Below, one piece after another: positions 1 through 7,564 of a DNA stretch of 43,280 bases. Numbering within the stretch: position 1 is the stretch's first letter; the number at the start of each line of letters is the position of its first letter. This stretch comes from JALUZX01 sp964561605 (GTDB lineage: Bacteria; Planctomycetota; UBA1135; JALUZX01): positions 1 through 43,280 of the forward strand of contig CAZLQD010000050.1 in NCBI GenBank assembly GCA_964561605.1. Direction: 5' to 3'. The notes under the pieces are model-generated. The model had not been told where the DNA came from. It ran no database searches and saw nothing but the letters and a program-made list of their open reading frames with translations. The translations under genes were made by a program, and so were the position numbers.

Positions 1-340
1 CACTCCCCGGGCGTCTCGGGCATGTCCCTGCGTTCCATGCCCGAGCCGGCCGGGGCTAACGGGAGGGGGGGGATTCCCCGACGTCAGGGGAGTGGGTGGC
101 AGTTCGGAGTGTTTTTTGTGGCGCTTTCGTTGTTGTTGCCACTCCCCGGACGTCCTCGTAACGGTCTTCGACCGTGACTCGGCCGGCCGGGGCTAACGAG
201 AAAATATTTGTACTTCGCTCATGCCTGAGCCGGCCGGGGCTAACGGGAAGAGAGAGAAAGTGGTCTTGCGGGCCGTGACTCGGCCGGCCGGGGCTAACGA
301 AAAATATTTGTACTTCGCTCATGCCCGACGTCAGGGGGGT
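1..340. repeat. Structured intergenic repeat block, left edge
   Basis: This stretch has no credible gene and is made of modules that recur at 34551 and at 42689-43280. Positions 15-24 and 36-45 form a perfect 10-bp inverted repeat with an 11-nt loop, bracketed by CCCCGG (5-10) and CCGGGG (50-55). The 9-mer at 87-95 is complementary to 139-147. Positions 158-178 form a hairpin with a 3-nt loop and one mismatch. The motif CCGGCCGGGGCTAACG ends modules near 46, 182, 230 and 281. A 25-nt AT-rich segment occurs at 201 and again exactly 100 bases later at 301. I saw nothing else in 341-391, downstream of the first gene's stop. Confidence 0.85.
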
Positions 341-391
341 GCAGTCGGCTCTTCCCGGCAGGCTCCCGGCGCCCGATCAGGGCTTTTCGAA

Positions 392-2134
392 TCAGAGGAA
401 GCGGATGATCGACAGGGAGATGTCGTCTTCCTGGTGGGTAGTCCCGGTGAAGGAGTGGTAGGTCTTCAGGATCCAGTCACGCAGGTGGTCGGCGCCTTCT
501 TTTGCGTAGGCCCGGATGCAACCCTTGAGCCGTTCCTCGCCGAACATTTCCTTCCCCGACGGGCCTGTCCCCTCCACGAGGCCGTCGGTGTACATCACCA
601 GGACGTCCCCCGGGCCGGCGGTATACTCCGACGTTTCGTATTCCGCCCCGCCGAAGAGTCCCAAGGGCGGACCCGATGCCTCCAGTTCCACGAATTCGTC
701 CATGGCCGACCTGTAGAGAATGATCGGGTTGTGACCTGCGCTGGAGAAGAGGAATCTCCTGCCGTCCTTGGCCAATCTCACCAGGGCGGCCGTGACGAAC
801 ATTCCCGTATCGGCCACGTTCTCCGTAACGGTCTCGTTCAGGCGGGAAAGGAGGACGCCCGGGTCGAGAAAGGCCGCCTTCTCGCGGAAGGAAGCACGGA
901 AAGATGTCATCAGGATCGCCGAATTCAGGCCGTGTCCCGATACGTCGGCGATGATCGTGTTGATGTCCCCTTCCGGGGAGAGTAGGTGGTCCAGGTAGTC
1001 TCCTCCCACGTACTGGGCCGCAAGGGAGGTCCAGGAGAACTGGTAGTTCCAGTTCTCCGGGGCTTCCTTGGGGAGGAGCTGCTTCTGGAGGACCGAGGCC
1101 ACCTGGAGCTGGGTCCGGAAGTTCTGGTTCTTCACCGCCTCTTTTTCCATGGCCCAGCGGTGGAAGATGGCCGCTCCGAGTTCGAAGAGCCTTCCCAGGC
1201 TCTCCAGCTCCAGGTCCATCCCTCCCAGGAACTTCTTGTCCAGGTCCTTGAGGTTCAGCAGAACGCAGACCCCCATGGCCACCGTATTGTAGGAAAGGGG
1301 GGCGCAGACCAGGTTTTCCAAGGCCAAGGGAAGCCTCTTGCAGTCCAGGCCTTCCATCTCCCTGCCGGGTCCCTTGCGGGAGAAGAATGTGAAGCGTCCT
1401 TCCTGGAGGGCGTATCTCGGAAGCCAGGCCCCCTCCTTGGTTCTCAGGTTCTCCAGGATCTCTTCCGGGACGCCCCAGTTCTGTTGCAGGGTCAGCCTGG
1501 TTTCTTCGCCGCCTTCCTCTTCCAGGAGGTAGATGGCTCCTCCGTCGGCGCCGGCCATGGAGAGACAGAGATCCAGGAACCTGGCTCCGGCCGTCTCGGG
1601 ATCCTTTTCCTGGAAGAGGTAGATCCCCCGTTCCAGGGTCTGAAGGCTCCTGGAATGGATCTGGGCCTCCCGGGCGGTCTCTTCGTTCAGCTTCAGGTTG
1701 ACCAGGGCCGTGGTGTAGTGATTCAGGAGATTCCGGAGGTCTTCCTCCTTATCAGCGGGCGGATCCTCGGGAAGGAAGGCCAGGCCGATCTCGGCCAGGT
1801 CGTACATCAGGGGGATGGAGAAACCCTTCAGGGCGTCCAGGGTCTCTTCGTCCACCAGGTCGCCTTCCTGGAAACCCAGGCCTCCGTTGTGGGCCACCAT
1901 CACCTGGAAGGTGGCTTCCTCGTCACCCATGAGAAGGATGGCCGCTTCCAAGTCGGGGAAGCAGGCCTGGAGTTGCCTCTTCACCTCCTGCTGGAGTTCT
2001 TCCAGGGTCCGGGGCTTGTGGATGAGAGCGAAATCGGGCTTTTCCTGGAAGGTCTCCTCTTCCCAGGCCGAAGGCGTTCCCGGGAGGAGGGCCTGGGGCC
2101 CTATGGCGTCAACCTTCCTTTCCCCTTCCCTCAT
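392..2134 (-). CDS. PP2C-family (RsbU/SpoIIE-type) protein phosphatase with GAF-like sensor region
   Basis: The 580-residue protein should be a cytoplasmic serine phosphatase of the kind that releases anti-sigma-factor antagonists in partner-switching pathways. The C-terminal SpoIIE-type domain spans about residues 370-580. Its metal-binding motifs are GGDY (377-380), ADVSGHG (about 396-402), AGHNP (466-470), YTDG (515-518) and EDD (569-571), so it looks catalytically intact. A GAF-like region lies at about 165-335, and a helical stretch links the two. No membrane segment is seen. The ATG lies 11 bases after the stop of the HDOD gene and has an AGAAGAG ribosome site, so the two genes are probably cotranscribed. 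No anti-sigma factor or antagonist gene lies nearby, so the substrate is unknown. Confidence 0.88.
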   Translation of the reverse strand: MREGERKVDAIGPQALLPGTPSAWEEETFQEKPDFALIHKPRTLEELQQEVKRQLQACFPDLEAAILLMGDEEATFQVMVAHNGGLGFQEGDLVDEETLDALKGFSIPLMYDLAEIGLAFLPEDPPADKEEDLRNLLNHYTTALVNLKLNEETAREAQIHSRSLQTLERGIYLFQEKDPETAGARFLDLCLSMAGADGGAIYLLEEEGGEETRLTLQQNWGVPEEILENLRTKEGAWLPRYALQEGRFTFFSRKGPGREMEGLDCKRLPLALENLVCAPLSYNTVAMGVCVLLNLKDLDKKFLGGMDLELESLGRLFELGAAIFHRWAMEKEAVKNQNFRTQLQVASVLQKQLLPKEAPENWNYQFSWTSLAAQYVGGDYLDHLLSPEGDINTIIADVSGHGLNSAILMTSFRASFREKAAFLDPGVLLSRLNETVTENVADTGMFVTAALVRLAKDGRRFLFSSAGHNPIILYRSAMDEFVELEASGPPLGLFGGAEYETSEYTAGPGDVLVMYTDGLVEGTGPSGKEMFGEERLKGCIRAYAKEGADHLRDWILKTYHSFTGTTHQEDDISLSIIRFL

Positions 2135-2145
2135 GAACTCTTCTC

Positions 2146-3054
2146 TCAGTTCTTCCCTCCGCTGAGGTTGGAGAGGCTGGAGATGGCCGCGTCCACGGCG
2201 TCACGCATTTCTTCCTGGGCGTCTTCCCAGGCCACGTCGTCGAGCCCCAGAAGATCCAGGTCCTTCGTATATTCCGCGGGGTCTTCCCAGCCGGCGTCCT
2301 TGGCGCTCTCTCCCTTCCCGATTCCGAGTTGGTGGGCGAAGAGATTGGAAAGGCGCACCGTGGCCACCGTCTCCTGGTGAGGACCGGGCTTGGGGAAGGA
2401 GTGATGGGCTTCCACCACCTCGGTCACCAGGGGAGTCAGGTTCCATTTCTGGGCGAGCTTCGCCCCGGCTTCCTGGTGGTCTATTCCCAGGACGGCGGAT
2501 TCCACCTCGATGAGAGGCGCTTCCCCGCCGAAGACGTCCTTGCCCAGGCGGGAGAGGTAGGGGCTGAGAAGGATCTTCCCGATGTCGTGGAGAAGACCCG
2601 CGACGAAGGCTTCTTCCCTGTATTCCGCGTTTTTTCCCAGGAACTTGGACAAGGTCCTGGCTCCGGAGGCCACCGCCAGGGAATGGGTCCACAGTCCCTT
2701 TCCCTGGAACCCGTAACAAGCGAAATCCTGCTCCAGGTAGGGCGCCGTCGAGGCGGCCAGAACCAACCCCCTGAGACTCCGGAAACCCAGGACCAGAACG
2801 GCCTCCTTGATGGAGGTGATCTGGCGGGCCATGCCGTAAAAGGGGGAGTTCACCACCCGGAGCATGCGGGCCACCAGGGTGGTGTCGTTTCTAAGAAGCT
2901 CCTCGAATTCCGAGAGGTCCGCCCCTCCGTCGTTGAGGAGCCGGAGGATTTTCATGACCAGGTCGGGCAGGGAGGGCATGAGGTCGCTTTTCTGGAGGAC
3001 CTCCCTTCGGGTCCTCTCCCGGAACGCGAGCTGGTCGAACACTTTTGGTGCCAT
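2146..3054 (-). CDS. HDOD domain signalling protein
   Basis: The 302-residue soluble protein carries an HDOD domain, a degenerate HD phosphohydrolase fold used in signalling and stress proteins. The opening PSLPDLVMKIL (28-38), the middle motif LRVVNSPFYG (65-74) and LLHDIGK (154-160) are typical of the family. Unlike many HDOD proteins it keeps an HD pair at 156-157, but I cannot tell whether it is catalytic. The C-terminal 60 residues are acidic and probably flexible. It is the first gene of a two-gene unit with the PP2C phosphatase, which suggests that both act in one regulatory output. The ribosome site before the ATG is weak. Confidence 0.88.
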   Translation of the reverse strand: MAPKVFDQLAFRERTRREVLQKSDLMPSLPDLVMKILRLLNDGGADLSEFEELLRNDTTLVARMLRVVNSPFYGMARQITSIKEAVLVLGFRSLRGLVLAASTAPYLEQDFACYGFQGKGLWTHSLAVASGARTLSKFLGKNAEYREEAFVAGLLHDIGKILLSPYLSRLGKDVFGGEAPLIEVESAVLGIDHQEAGAKLAQKWNLTPLVTEVVEAHHSFPKPGPHQETVATVRLSNLFAHQLGIGKGESAKDAGWEDPAEYTKDLDLLGLDDVAWEDAQEEMRDAVDAAISSLSNLSGGKN

Positions 3055-3093
3055 GGACTCGATCCAATCGGAAGAAGGTGGAAAGAACCGTTT

Positions 3094-3118
3094 CTCCCGG
3101 ACCCCCCTGATCCGGGAG
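3094..3118 (-). other. Hairpin in leader of the HDOD gene
   Basis: A perfect 8-bp inverted repeat (3094-3101 with 3111-3118) encloses a 9-nt loop, 40 bases before the HDOD start on the minus strand. No T-run follows on either strand, so it is not a standard intrinsic terminator. It may be an operator or a leader hairpin. The rest of 3055-3249 shows nothing clear. Confidence 0.3.
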
Positions 3119-3249
3119 CGGGCCCGACCTGTTTTCCAGGCCTCCCGAACAAGGGGAATGATCGGCCCAGGGGGGCGGAAACTTGAAGTCTCGGGGAGAG
3201 AAAGAGGGAACTTCCCTTCCCGTGGGAGCTTCGGAGGGGCCTGAAAGGG

Positions 3250-3657
3250 CTACTGGTCTTTTTCGGACGGGAAGAGGCGGACGAAGATCTTCCTGGGGAA
3301 GATCCCCGACTCGAACTGGATGGGCAGGAGGAAGTCCTCGGCTGTCCACCAAAGGGGGAAAAGGACGGGGCTGTACTCGGCGGCGGCCGTGGAAGGCCGG
3401 CTCATCTCCAGGGAGTTCAGCCGGTAGAGGGTCCTCTTCTCGGGCTGGTAGCCCTTCTTGCGGATCTCCAGGGTGCGCTTGCCCTGGAGGACCGAAAGGT
3501 CCAGGTCGCAGGGGGTGAATCGGCCCGTGGGCTTGCCGTCCAGGTAGATCTCCGCCCCCGAGGGCTCGGAGAAGACCCCCACCGTTCCGTGGATGGAGGG
3601 GTTGACGCAGGCCCCGAGAAGGAGGGAGAGGAGGAGTCCCGGGACGGCGGCGCGCAT
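3250..3657 (-). CDS. PEGA-domain lipoprotein
   Basis: The 135-residue product starts with a short lipoprotein signal peptide (hydrophobic LLLSLLLGAC, lipidated Cys at 17). It continues into a PEGA-like beta domain at about residues 25-70, recognisable from GVFSEPSGAEIYLDGKPTG. PEGA domains are small surface or periplasmic modules of unknown ligand, common in Planctomycetota and related phyla. The last 65 residues are aromatic-rich and unassigned. The ATG is four bases after the efp stop, so it is probably expressed from the rpoN-efp unit. The link to EF-P is positional only. Confidence 0.75.
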   Translation of the reverse strand: MRAAVPGLLLSLLLGACVNPSIHGTVGVFSEPSGAEIYLDGKPTGRFTPCDLDLSVLQGKRTLEIRKKGYQPEKRTLYRLNSLEMSRPSTAAAEYSPVLFPLWWTAEDFLLPIQFESGIFPRKIFVRLFPSEKDQ

Positions 3658-3661
3658 GGCT

Positions 3662-4228
3662 TCAGTTCGCCCGGCTCAGGAATTCGCCCGTCTCGGTGGA
3701 GACCTTGATCTTGTCGCCCACCTTGATGTGGTTTGGGACCTTGAGCTTGTGCCCCGTCTCCAGGACGGCGTTCTTCGTGACGTTGGTGGCCGTGTCCCCC
3801 CGGACGGCCTCCTCGGCCTCCACCACGGTGAGTTCCACCGCCGCGGGAAGGTCCACCGAGACGGGCTCTCCTTCGTGGAAGGTCACCTGGATGGCCGTCT
3901 CTTCCGTGATGAAGGGAATCACCTCCTGGACGGCCTCGGGAGTCAGGGTGAACTGCTCGTAGGTTTCGCTGTCCATGAAATGGGCCCCCGAGGCGTCCTT
4001 GTAGAGGAAGGTGCAGGGCCGCTTGTCCAGGAAGGCCGTTTCCACCTGGGCCCCCGAGGGAAGGCGCATGTCCTTGCGGGCGCCGGTCTGGATGTTCCTG
4101 AGCTGGATCTGGTTGATGGCCCGCTTGTTTCCCGGCGTGATGTGGGTGTAGCTCATCACGTACCAAAGGCCCCCGTCGATCTTGAGGACCATTCCTTTAC
4201 GGATTTCCGTGGCTCTGATGTTCGCCAT
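3662..4228 (-). CDS. efp: Translation elongation factor P
   Basis: EF-P binds between the P and E sites and rescues ribosomes stalled on polyproline stretches. The 188-residue length and three beta-barrel domains fit the family, and the final domain is well conserved (VPNHIKVGDKIKV). I chose the ATG at 4228 because the reading frame upstream of it lies inside the end of rpoN and does not resemble EF-P. The domain I loop that normally presents modified Lys34 reads TPGNKRA, which puts Asn at position 34 and Lys at 35. This implies either no tip modification or an unusual one. The gene lies 20 bases after rpoN and 4 bases before the PEGA lipoprotein gene. Confidence 0.96.
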   Translation of the reverse strand: MANIRATEIRKGMVLKIDGGLWYVMSYTHITPGNKRAINQIQLRNIQTGARKDMRLPSGAQVETAFLDKRPCTFLYKDASGAHFMDSETYEQFTLTPEAVQEVIPFITEETAIQVTFHEGEPVSVDLPAAVELTVVEAEEAVRGDTATNVTKNAVLETGHKLKVPNHIKVGDKIKVSTETGEFLSRAN

Positions 4229-4248
4229 GCCCTTGCTCTTTCTGGGTC

Positions 4249-5709
4249 TCAGTATGCCTTTCTCAGCCTGGACGAGGGGATGCCCAGGGCCTTTCGATAC
4301 TTGGTCACCGTCCGTCTTGCAAGTTTGACCCCCTTCTCCTTCCGGAGCTTCTCCACGATCTCGTCGTCGGAGAGGGGGTTCTTCTTGTCCTCGGCCTCCA
4401 CGATTTCCCGGACCCACTCCTTGATGGTGTTCTGGCTCAGTTCCTTCCCGTCCTGGCCCGTGGTCCCCGTGGAGAAGAACCGCCTCAACTCGAAGATCCC
4501 CCTGGGTGTCTGCATGTACTTGCCGGAAATGGCCCGGCTCACCGTGGAGATGTGCACTCCCAGGGCGTCGGCCACCTCCTGCATCTTCAAGGGCTTGAGC
4601 TTCTCCACCCCTTGCTCGAGGAACTCCCTTTGCTTGTCCACCAGGAAACGGCAGATCCTGTGGAGGGTGCTCTGCCTTTGCTGGATGGCGTCCATGAAGG
4701 CCCGGGCCGTCTCGATCTTCTTCTTCAGGTATTCGTAGACCTTCTTGTCCTTCTTGGCCTCCTTGAGAAGTTTCTTGTAGACCGGAGAGATCTGGAGGGA
4801 GGGAAGAGGGTCACGCACCACCTGGATCTCGTAGCGCCCGTCCACCTCCTCGACGATCACGTCGGGGACCACGGTGTAGTTCACGTCCCGGCCGAACTCC
4901 GCCCCAGGCTTGGGGTTCAGGTGGCGGAGAAATTCCAGGGCATCCTTGACCTCCTCAAGGGATTTCCCCGTCTGCCGGGAGACCTTGGGAAGGCGGTTCA
5001 TCAGGATGTCTTCCAGGTGGTCCTGGATGAGGGACCGCAAGAGGGTGTGATCGCCGTCGAGGCGGTCCAGTTGCAGGAGGAGGCACTCCTTCAGGTCCCG
5101 GGCGGCCACCCCGGGGGGATCCATGGCCTGGACGATCCGGATCGCCTCTTCGGCCTGTTCCCTGGAGACCTCCCCTCCCGCTTCCCGGGCGATCTCCTCG
5201 GGAGACACCATGAGGCGCCCGTTGTCGTCCAGGTTGTAGATCACCAGCTCCACCAGGCGGCGCATGGTGGGAGTCAGATCCAGCATGGCAAGCTGTTCCA
5301 ACAGGTGCTCCGCCAGGGTGACTCCCGAGACGGCGGTGTTCTGCAAGGCCTCGTGCTTGGCGTCCTCCCCCTCGTCGCCGCCCTTCCTGGCGCCGGGGCT
5401 CGGTCTGTAATCGACAGACCGTTTTTCCAGTTCCTCCAGGGTCTCGAAGAGGGCCGAGACGGGTTCCCCCAGGTCGGGTTCTCCCCGTTCCTCCTGGAGC
5501 ATGGCCTCCCGCCTCTCCTCGGCTTCGCCCTCCCCCGGGCCGGGCTCCTTGATCTCCAGGAAGACGTTCTCCTGGAGCTCCTGGTCGATCCTCTCCTTCA
5601 GCTCCATCAGGGGCTGCTGGAGGATCTGCATCGCCTGGATCATCTGGGGAGACTGGAGGAGGCGGAGCTCCTGCCGGTGGCTCAGGTTGATTCCGATCCT
5701 GGGGTTCAC
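4249..5709 (-). CDS. rpoN: RNA polymerase sigma-54 factor
   Basis: Sigma-54 directs RNA polymerase to -24/-12 promoters and needs an AAA+ activator to open them. The 486-residue protein has the Gln/Leu-rich region I (residues 8-45, RQELRLLQSPQMIQAMQILQ), an acidic region II and the core-binding region. A helix-turn-helix lies near 374-400, and the RpoN box is at 464-473 (ARRTVTKYRK). It is complete and of usual length. It starts with GTG, preceded by an AGGGA ribosome site. Two candidate activators are encoded here, at 10536-11900 and 22429-23802. The gene leads a unit with efp and the PEGA lipoprotein gene. Confidence 0.97.
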   Translation of the reverse strand: MNPRIGINLSHRQELRLLQSPQMIQAMQILQQPLMELKERIDQELQENVFLEIKEPGPGEGEAEERREAMLQEERGEPDLGEPVSALFETLEELEKRSVDYRPSPGARKGGDEGEDAKHEALQNTAVSGVTLAEHLLEQLAMLDLTPTMRRLVELVIYNLDDNGRLMVSPEEIAREAGGEVSREQAEEAIRIVQAMDPPGVAARDLKECLLLQLDRLDGDHTLLRSLIQDHLEDILMNRLPKVSRQTGKSLEEVKDALEFLRHLNPKPGAEFGRDVNYTVVPDVIVEEVDGRYEIQVVRDPLPSLQISPVYKKLLKEAKKDKKVYEYLKKKIETARAFMDAIQQRQSTLHRICRFLVDKQREFLEQGVEKLKPLKMQEVADALGVHISTVSRAISGKYMQTPRGIFELRRFFSTGTTGQDGKELSQNTIKEWVREIVEAEDKKNPLSDDEIVEKLRKEKGVKLARRTVTKYRKALGIPSSRLRKAY

Positions 5710-5730
5710 TGGGTCCCTTTCTCTTCTCTT

Positions 5731-5747
5731 CCGGAAACCTTTTCCGG
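5731..5747 (-). other. Short hairpin between M20 peptidase gene and rpoN
   Basis: A perfect 7-bp stem with a 3-nt loop lies in the 87-base gap ahead of rpoN. No T-run follows it on the minus strand. It may be a weak terminator for the peptidase gene or an element of the rpoN leader. Confidence 0.3.
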
Positions 5748-5796
5748 GCCCATCCTCTCCGATTCTACAGGGAAGGGGGGGGCGGGGAAACTCCGG

Positions 5797-6984
5797 TCAG
5801 AGAACCTGCACGATCCTGGCCAGGAGCTGGGCCGCGCGCACCATGTCCTCGATGCGGATGTTCTCCTGGCAGGTGTGGGGGAGGGCCATTCCCGTCCCCA
5901 GGACCAGGGCGGGAACACCCCGGGCGAAAAGGATGTTCGCGTCGCATCCTCCCGAGGCGGCATAGAGCTGGATCCCCCGTCCCAGGGAGCGGGCCGCCTC
6001 CTTGACGGCTTCCACGAGAGGGTGGTCCGCGGGAACGTGGAGGGCCGGGTGCAGTGGCTCCACCCGGGCTTCCAGGCCGGGTTTCCACACCTTTCCTCCC
6101 AGGACGACCTCCTTGCCCCGGATGGACTCCATGGCGGCGGTGTAGAGGTCGTGGGTGACCTTTTCCAGCCTGCTCCTGTCCAGGGAGGACACCTGCCCTT
6201 CCACTTCGCAGAGGACGGGGACCTTCCCTTCGCCCCCTTCGCTCCGGATGGCCGAGACTCCCGCCGTGGTGAGTGCGTCTATACGTCCAAGCGGCATGGA
6301 CGCCACGGCATGGGCGGCCATCTCCACGGCGTTCAGCCCCAATTCCGGTTCCCTGGTGAGGTGGGCCTCCCTCCCGAGGAACCGGAACTGGAAGTAGTTC
6401 TTGGCGGGGGCCTTGTGGATCAGCCGGTCCACCGATCCGCCGTCCAGGACCAGGGCGCCCAGGGGCTTGGGCCTCCCCAGCTCCGCCGCCCGGACCCCCT
6501 TGAGGCCCGTCTCTTCCTGGACGGTGAAGAGGACGTGGATGTCCGGCCGGGGCACGGGAGCCCCGAGAAGGAGCCGGATGGCCTGGAGGATGACGGCGAT
6601 CCCCGACTTGTCGTCCGCCCCCAGGGGAGTGGTCCCGTCGCTCCTCACGCACCCCCTCTCCACGACGGGTTTGACGCCCACCGCTTCGGGAACGGTGTCC
6701 ATGTGGGCCGAAAGGAGGAGGGTGCCTTCCCGGCCCTTTCCCGGAAGGAAGCCGTGGAGGTTCCCCGTCTCCCCCCCGAGGATCCGGGCCGCTCCGTCCC
6801 TCCTGCACTCCAGGCCCATCTCTTCCATCCGGTCCTGGCACCAGGAGGCCACTTTCCCCTCCCCTCCTGGGGGAGAATCCAGGCGGACCAGGGTGAGAAA
6901 GTCTTCCAGCAGGGCCTCCCTGTCCACCTGGAGTCCATACTTCCCCACCGCCTCCTCCCCGGGGAAGAGGGTAGTCTTGTTCAT
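5797..6984 (-). CDS. M20-family metallopeptidase (peptidase T-like)
   Basis: This 395-residue cytoplasmic enzyme belongs to the two-zinc M20 aminopeptidase/deacylase clan. The expected ligands and catalytic residues are visible: His94 and Asp96 in SAHMDTV, the bridging Asp124 in LGADDKSG, the Glu157-Glu158 pair in QEETG, Asp181 and a C-terminal His370. The overall pattern resembles peptidase T and related di- or tripeptidases rather than ArgE or DapE. The substrate cannot be fixed from sequence. The ATG at 6984 has a GGGAAGAA ribosome site. Its start shares the bases CATG with the divergent gene at 6983. The rpoN gene follows 87 bases downstream. Confidence 0.92.
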   Translation of the reverse strand: MNKTTLFPGEEAVGKYGLQVDREALLEDFLTLVRLDSPPGGEGKVASWCQDRMEEMGLECRRDGAARILGGETGNLHGFLPGKGREGTLLLSAHMDTVPEAVGVKPVVERGCVRSDGTTPLGADDKSGIAVILQAIRLLLGAPVPRPDIHVLFTVQEETGLKGVRAAELGRPKPLGALVLDGGSVDRLIHKAPAKNYFQFRFLGREAHLTREPELGLNAVEMAAHAVASMPLGRIDALTTAGVSAIRSEGGEGKVPVLCEVEGQVSSLDRSRLEKVTHDLYTAAMESIRGKEVVLGGKVWKPGLEARVEPLHPALHVPADHPLVEAVKEAARSLGRGIQLYAASGGCDANILFARGVPALVLGTGMALPHTCQENIRIEDMVRAAQLLARIVQVL

Positions 6985-7564
6985 GGCCGTTCTTCCCAAA
7001 GTCGACCGGGTCCTTTCTCCATCCTGGAGATGGGGATCCCTGGGAATCGTCCTGGTCCTTCTCTTCCCTTCGGCCTCGGGCGAGGGGGGGCTTGGGCGGG
7101 TTGGGGAGGTGGGCGGGAAGAAGGGGTCGTTTCGGGTCACCCTGGCCTGCGGAGAGATCCTGGTGGGGGTGCCTTTGAAAAAGGCTCGGGGCGGGTTCCT
7201 TCCTTTTCGCACCAGGGCCGGGAAGGTCCTCTCCCTGCCGGTGGGGCGCCTGAGGCGCATGGAACCCCTCCCTGAGATCCGGGTGGTGATCCCTGGAAGG
7301 AAGAGGGTCTTTCCGGAACTGGAGAAGAAAGCCAGGCAATTGGCCCGCTTGCTCGCTTCCCCCCTGGGAGCCCGGAGGGACCGGGCCGAGGAGGGCCTGG
7401 TCCGCCTCGGCCGGCCCATTCGGCCCTTCCTTTATAAATTGTGGTGGACCGGTCCTCCCGAAGTCTCCCTGCGGGCCGCCCGGGCCCTGAAGAGGATCGA
7501 GGCCCTCCCCTGGGGGCCCAGGGGTCAAAGTCCTCTGCCGATCTGGAACCAGGTGGGGGAGTAG
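6983..7564 (+). CDS. Secreted protein with HEAT-like repeat, unknown function
   Basis: The 193-residue product begins with a signal peptide (basic start, then SLGIVLVLLFPSASG). It has a beta-rich middle, followed at about residues 125-185 by one helix-pair unit of HEAT type (RDRAEEGLVRLGRPIRPFL, then PPEVSLRAARALKRIE). Such units are frequent in secreted planctomycete proteins. I do not recognise a specific family. The ATG overlaps the divergent M20 peptidase start, and the gene's end overlaps the end of the convergent GspF-like gene by 40 bases. It is therefore boxed in on both sides, and its reality rests mainly on the signal peptide and the HEAT pattern. Confidence 0.65.
   Translation: MAVLPKVDRVLSPSWRWGSLGIVLVLLFPSASGEGGLGRVGEVGGKKGSFRVTLACGEILVGVPLKKARGGFLPFRTRAGKVLSLPVGRLRRMEPLPEIRVVIPGRKRVFPELEKKARQLARLLASPLGARRDRAEEGLVRLGRPIRPFLYKLWWTGPPEVSLRAARALKRIEALPWGPRGQSPLPIWNQVGE

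Noticed and set aside
4552..7275. An open frame of 907 codons on the plus strand
   Set aside because: It is antisense to rpoN and the M20 peptidase gene, with low-complexity His/Leu/Gly-rich translation and no family match, so it is a shadow of real genes.
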